From assembly GCA_030430575.1 (NCBI GenBank), contig JAUIKF010000047.1:1-64000 (forward strand): a stretch of DNA of 64,000 bases, read 5' to 3'. Position numbers and translations under genes: made by a program. A model generated the notes under the pieces. That model worked only from the letters and a program-made list of their open reading frames with translations, was not told where the DNA came from and did not search any database. Below, piece by piece: positions 60,257-64,000 of this stretch (the stretch's first letter is position 1; every line of letters starts with the position of its first letter). The stretch comes from Bacteroidia bacterium. Its GTDB lineage: Bacteria; Bacteroidota; Bacteroidia; J057.

Positions 60257-61393
60257 CTACGCCAAGATCTTCCCCACCAGCGGTGCCGGCGTCTCCCGAT
60301 ACTCATAGAGCTGCGTACGCAAAACAGGCTTATAGCCCGCCTCTTTAATAATCTCTTGGATGCGGGTCGCATCTAAGCGATAGGGCGCGCCTGCGGCTGA
60401 GACGACATTCTCTTCTATCATGATAGATCCAAGGTCATTAGCTCCACCATGCAGGCAGACCTGGGCGACCTTGGGACCTACAGTCAGCCAGGAAGCCTGA
60501 ATATTTTCAATATTGGGGAGCATGATGCGACTGATCGCGATGGTGCGGATGTACTCATCCGCAGAGACGGTATTGCGAACGCCTTTCACGCGGTTTAGTA
60601 GGGTGCCATCATCCTGGTAAGGCCATGGGATAAACGCCTTGAAGCCATTGGCACCTTCGGGCCGTTCCGCTTGGACGGCGCGTATGCGCACGAGGTGGTC
60701 AAATCGCTCTTCGAGCGTCTCGATATGGCCAAACATCATGGTGGCACTCGTCGTGAGGTCTAGTTGATGGGCTTGACGCATGACTTCCAGCCATTCCTCT
60801 CCAAGGCATTTGCCATTGGAAATGATGCGCCGCACGCGGTCGGCGAGGATTTCTGCGCCTGCTCCTGGCATGGAATCCATGCCAGCAGCCATGAGGCGCT
60901 GGAGTACCTCGCGGTACGAGAGGCCAGAGAGTTCCGCTACATGTACGATCTCGGGCGGGCCAAGGGCATGCAAGCGAAGCGCGGGATACCAAGCCTTCAG
61001 CTTGCTGAAGGTTTCTTCATAATATTCAATACCCAATTCTGGGTGATGACCGCCTTGCAATAATAACTGATCTCCACCAAGGGCAAAGGTTTCATCTATT
61101 TTACGCTTATACGTTGCATCATCAGTGATATAAGCCTTATGCGCATATTTCTCTGTAGGTGGCACGAAGAAATTGCAAAATTTGCAATTGGCGACACAGA
61201 CATTGGTCGTGTTTACATTGCGGTCGATCTGCCAGGTGACGATGTCATTGGAGCCTGCTTTCTTGATTTTGCGGATTTCATGCGCAGTATACATGAGGTC
61301 GGCGGTGCTGGCATGGTGATGCAAGTACATGCCTTCTTCCTCGGTGAGGAATTCCAATTGGAGGGCTTTGGCCAAGAGATCGGTGGTAAGCAT
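60257..61393 (-). CDS. mqnC: Cyclic dehypoxanthine futalosine synthase
   Basis: This 378-residue radical SAM enzyme cyclises dehypoxanthine futalosine in the futalosine route to menaquinone. The radical SAM cluster ligands are Cys66, Cys70 and Cys73 in TNVCVANCKFCNFFVPP. Further family markers are GGDQLLLQGGHHPELG, MPGAGAEILADRVRRIISNG and SATMMFGHIETLEERFDHL, which fit MqnC rather than MqnE. Other mqn genes are not in the window. The start is preceded by a family A repeat. Confidence 0.92.
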   Translation of the reverse strand: MLTTDLLAKALQLEFLTEEEGMYLHHHASTADLMYTAHEIRKIKKAGSNDIVTWQIDRNVNTTNVCVANCKFCNFFVPPTEKYAHKAYITDDATYKRKIDETFALGGDQLLLQGGHHPELGIEYYEETFSKLKAWYPALRLHALGPPEIVHVAELSGLSYREVLQRLMAAGMDSMPGAGAEILADRVRRIISNGKCLGEEWLEVMRQAHQLDLTTSATMMFGHIETLEERFDHLVRIRAVQAERPEGANGFKAFIPWPYQDDGTLLNRVKGVRNTVSADEYIRTIAISRIMLPNIENIQASWLTVGPKVAQVCLHGGANDLGSIMIEENVVSAAGAPYRLDATRIQEIIKEAGYKPVLRTQLYEYRETPAPLVGKILA

Positions 61394-61398
61394 GAAGG

Positions 61399-61517
61399 AA
61401 TTAGTGATTATTAATTATTGATTGATTCATTCTTAAGGAAAAGTTCAAATGATTTCATTTATTTCAGGAGCCTTCCTATAACCCATTCATCAATCAATAA
61501 TCATTCAATGAATAATT
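61399..61517. repeat. Family A start-proximal repeat hairpin (mqnC)
   Basis: The arms 61399-61431 and 61485-61517 are each 33 nt of ATTR words (ATTATTAATTATTGATTGA and a rough complement). The near arm ends 5 nt from the mqnC start codon. Confidence 0.75.
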
Positions 61518-61615
61518 TTAAACAGGAACGCCAAAGTTATTCAAAAGTTTCAATAATTAATGAACTCTTTTCTCTTTTAGGATAATTTCTCAAGTTTGTA
61601 GGCTGAAATTGTGGG

Positions 61616-61652
61616 AATTAATAATCAGTCAATTAATCAGTCAATCAATAAT
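61616..61652. repeat. Family A start-proximal repeat (pyrF)
   Basis: AATTAATAATCAGTCAATTAA and further ATTR words end 8 nt before the pyrF ATG. No other feature is seen in 61518-61615. Confidence 0.65.
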
Positions 61653-61660
61653 ATCCCCTC

Positions 61661-62470
61661 ATGACGCCAACCGAACTTTTTGCCCAAATCCAACAAAAAC
61701 GTTCCTTTCTCTGTGTAGGACTCGACACGGACATCGATCGCATCCCGCAGCATTTGCTGACCGAAGAAGACCCTGTCTTTGAATTCAATCGGCAGATCAT
61801 CGATGCGACCCTGCCTTATGCGATTGCCTATAAGCCGAATCTCGCTTTCTATGAGGCTTTGGGGGCAAAAGGGCTGACCAGCCTCCAGCGTACGTTGGAT
61901 TATCTCCCCGCAGACGTCCTGACGATAGCCGATGCCAAACGAGGGGATATTGGCAATACTGCCGAGCGATATGCGAAGGCGTTTTTTGAGACCATGAATT
62001 TTGATGCTGTGACGGTGACGCCCTATATGGGGAGGGATGCCATCACTCCTTTTCTTTCACGACCTGGCAAGTGGGCATTTGCCCTTGCGCTGACCTCCAA
62101 TGCAGGCGCAGCTGATTTTCAATACCATACAGACGGTGGAGAGAAACTCTATGAGCGTGTGTTGAAGCGTTCTGCAGCATGGGGAGAAAGCGCTCCTGGC
62201 GAATTGGGGTTTGTGGTGGGGGCGACACGGGCAGAGGCCTTACAGGAGGTACGGGCTTTGGCGCCGAAGGCATTTTTCTTAGTACCTGGCGTAGGCGCTC
62301 AGGGAGGTGATTTGGAAGCGGTCTGTCGTATGGGAAAAAATGAGATGGGTGGATTATTGATCAATTCGAGTAGAGGCATCATCTATGCGGGGAGTGGCAA
62401 AGATTTTGCAAAAGCGGCAGGAGATGCGGCTTTTGCGCTACAGTCCCAGATGGCAGGATATATTGGCTAA
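61661..62470 (+). CDS. pyrF: Orotidine 5'-phosphate decarboxylase (PyrF type 2)
   Basis: This 269-residue enzyme makes UMP from OMP. The catalytic motif is ADAKRGDIGNTAERYAKAFF (Asp91, Lys93, Asp96). The N-terminal FLCVGLDTDIDRIP is the type 2 form, and LVPGVGAQGGDLEAVCRMG binds phosphate. It is a single gene here; the pyrimidine salvage gene upp lies 30 kb away. Confidence 0.95.
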   Translation: MTPTELFAQIQQKRSFLCVGLDTDIDRIPQHLLTEEDPVFEFNRQIIDATLPYAIAYKPNLAFYEALGAKGLTSLQRTLDYLPADVLTIADAKRGDIGNTAERYAKAFFETMNFDAVTVTPYMGRDAITPFLSRPGKWAFALALTSNAGAADFQYHTDGGEKLYERVLKRSAAWGESAPGELGFVVGATRAEALQEVRALAPKAFFLVPGVGAQGGDLEAVCRMGKNEMGGLLINSSRGIIYAGSGKDFAKAAGDAAFALQSQMAGYIG

Positions 62471-62950
62471 ATCGGTTCAGGTGTAAGAATTTGGGCGAAA
62501 ATGTGCTAAAATAATGAGATATAGATAGTCGATTTGTGCGGAAAAACCATAAATAACGAAAAGGTGAATCTTATTCTGGGTGTATTTTAATGTTAGGTAA
62601 TAGTATAATTGGCACAGTAATTGATTTAACCTAGACGTATGCGGATAACAACTTAAATAAAGTGCTCCACATACAAAAAGACCCCCCTTGTATTTGTAGG
62701 CGAAGCTTACAATTTCTCTGAACATGTGAAACAGCAACCTTAGGCGGATTCCGCCCTGGTGACACGTTCTTAAAAATGTAGGGTAGTCTTCTAATAAATT
62801 GACGTCAATAGAAGCAATCCGTGCTGACACCACAAAAAACTGTCATTTAACGATTTTATAACTTAATAAATCTTAGTGTGATGATGAAAGATATTACTAT
62901 TTGGCCTATGTAAAAATTCCTTGCTTCCATGAATTTGACACAGAGCTACT
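62471..62950. other. 480-bp intergenic region, no supported gene
   Basis: Between pyrF and the convergent helical protein gene I see one compact hairpin, GGCGGATTCCGCC at 62743-62755, and low-complexity AT-rich DNA. A leftward frame of 118 codons (62477-62833) has poor, hydrophobic composition and no clear start signal. No terminator with a T run and no promoter match stands out. Confidence 0.4.
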
Positions 62951-64000
62951 TTAGGTAGCTGCCACCAATATTTCATCTTGAAATAACTCGTAGTAAGACT
63001 TCTCCTCTAATTTAGCTTTTAGATAAACCTCGTACATGATAATCTGATTATCAGCCACTTCCGACTTGGGAAAGTTCTCGACAAAACTGTGGTAGGTAGC
63101 GTTAAGAGATACATTTCTTTTCTCAGTCGCAGCGCCATTGAGGCGCATGACAATCGTGGCAAACTTTTGCGCCTTAGCATACTCGCCATCAGACAAAACT
63201 TTCTTGTACTTTTTTCTTAGTGATTTGTATTTAGCTTCTATTAGCTCATACTTTTGAGCCTCATACCCGACGACAATTTCAAATATAGATAGGTAAAATT
63301 TAGCCTCTACGTCCAAGTCTTCGAAGCGTTTGTGTGTTTGGATACGGTGAAGAATATCGAATGCTTGGGCGTAGAGTTCTTGATTGAAGTATTGATCAGC
63401 TTGACTGATGAGCAAATAAAGCTCACTCAAGTCATTTTGGACAATGGCTTTATTGTTAAAAGCTTCCTTCAAGGTCTCTCCCGCCGCTTCTAGATTTCCC
63501 ACCAACTTTTCATTATTGATCTTAGAGGTATAGTAGTAGATCGCATATTCATTGTAATTCTGCTTACCATACATCTTGAGGTCTTTCAACAAAAGCTTGA
63601 TTTGATGTGCTTCTTCTGAGAATTGGAAGAGCTTCCGCAAGGTATTGATCAGCCAAATCCGCATTTGTAGGCGGAAGGAGTGATTGTTCCTATCAAAAAG
63701 CTTGTCCTTCTCAAAGGATTCGAAGGTCTCAATGATATAATCTTTGAGTTCCTGATAGACCCCTTTGCGCAGCAAGATGGCGCATACCGTTCGTGCAACA
63801 GAGATTTTTCCCGACGGAGAGTTGAAGATGTCCTGGTATTCTTCCAGGCGATCCTTGATCTGTTCCAGCAACTCGATCATGGAGGCCCCTTTCTGGCCTC
63901 TTGCGACGCTGAGGCGATTAGCCTTTTGAGAGACCATGCCGAGGATTTCGGTCGTAGATCGCTGAATATCAATCTTTTTGAGATTGGCATTTCGCTTTTC
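62951..64000 (-). CDS. Large helical-repeat protein of unknown function (partial; paralogue of the 27.8-kb gene)
   Basis: The C-terminal 349 residues are present and the frame runs through the right edge of the window, so the N-terminus is missing. An internal Met near 63937 is not the real start, since the codons before it continue the match (KRNANLKKIDIQRSTTEILG against KRKANLKKIEIQRSSSEVLG). Shared blocks include LFDRNNHS, NLEAAGETLKEAF, SQADQYFNQELYAQAF and IIMYEVYLKAK. It is alpha-helical, TPR-like and probably cytosolic. Function is unknown. Confidence 0.8.
   Translation of the reverse strand, partial: EKRNANLKKIDIQRSTTEILGMVSQKANRLSVARGQKGASMIELLEQIKDRLEEYQDIFNSPSGKISVARTVCAILLRKGVYQELKDYIIETFESFEKDKLFDRNNHSFRLQMRIWLINTLRKLFQFSEEAHQIKLLLKDLKMYGKQNYNEYAIYYYTSKINNEKLVGNLEAAGETLKEAFNNKAIVQNDLSELYLLISQADQYFNQELYAQAFDILHRIQTHKRFEDLDVEAKFYLSIFEIVVGYEAQKYELIEAKYKSLRKKYKKVLSDGEYAKAQKFATIVMRLNGAATEKRNVSLNATYHSFVENFPKSEVADNQIIMYEVYLKAKLEEKSYYELFQDEILVAAT

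Noticed and set aside
62477-62833. Leftward 118-codon frame in the pyrF downstream gap
   Set aside because: Low-complexity hydrophobic and Tyr/Leu-rich product, no promoter, terminator or family match.
1-64000. tRNA, rRNA, riboswitch, insertion sequence or prophage
   Set aside because: No cloverleaf, rRNA-like, known riboswitch-like, transposase, integrase or phage-structural sequence was recognised in any intergenic region or frame.

Overview
The window looks like chromosome from a Bacteroidota bacterium, most likely of the Saprospiria (Lewinella/Haliscomenobacter-like); the class-level placement is inference. Supporting signs are a type IX secretion C-terminal sorting domain, a TonB-dependent receptor with a carboxypeptidase-regulatory-like N-terminal domain, a DUF5916 protein, the long Bacteroidota-type amidophosphoribosyltransferase, futalosine-pathway menaquinone synthesis (mqnC), and a promoter of the Bacteroidota form TTTG-N19-TAnnTTTG ahead of yceD-rpmF. 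I see no phage, insertion sequence, CRISPR array, tRNA or rRNA.

Layout. 1-11.3 kb: end of an unknown gene, DUF5916 outer-membrane protein, small PLDc_N-like membrane protein, class A penicillin-binding protein, flavin/2Fe-2S reductase, TonB-dependent receptor, gamma-carbonic anhydrase-like protein and a convergent acyltransferase. 11.3-21.2 kb: yceD-rpmF, glycyl-tRNA synthetase, a leftward efp-accB-accC-propeller run, fabH with a lipoprotein, and hpt. 21.4-33.4 kb: amidophosphoribosyltransferase coupled to a sialidase, STAS protein, RNase Z, queuosine-precursor transporter, a large helical protein of unknown function, an OmpA-like protein, a FemAB/GNAT-like protein, upp. 33.4-43.6 kb: pdxJ, aroB, two tandem paralogous membrane proteins, a TIGR04282-type transferase, arginine deiminase, a glycosyltransferase, a lipoprotein. 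43.8-54.7 kb: a T9SS-sorted propeller, M6 protease, PhoR/PhoB-like two-component pair, TlpA-like lipoprotein, anmK, lipoprotein, desaturase, small unknown protein. 54.8-60.0 kb: a tight four-gene operon ending in a patatin-CorA fusion. 60.2-64.0 kb: mqnC, pyrF and a truncated second copy of the helical protein.

Two things stand out. First, the 54.8-60.0 kb operon joins a MORN/TonB-C protein, a lipoprotein with a thioredoxin-like C-terminus lacking CxxC and with no usual start codon, a secreted barrel-like protein, and a single reading frame that carries both a complete patatin phospholipase and a complete CorA-type channel. Second, the intergenic DNA is full of degenerate short-period repeats that fold into hairpins. 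One family (4-base period, ATTG/ATTA words, arms of about 33 nt) lies just upstream of start codons. A second (8-base period, AATGANNA words) often sits on gene ends and supplies stop codons and last residues. A third (6-base period, TTGAAN/CAANNT words) lies just after stop codons. A fourth is a pair of GCGAC...GTCGC palindromes.

Most genes are housekeeping. In several cases the longest reading frame begins inside one of the repeats, so the starts given here were moved to the first codon that yields a sensible signal peptide or family N-terminus. Protein functions come from motifs read by eye; no database search was run.
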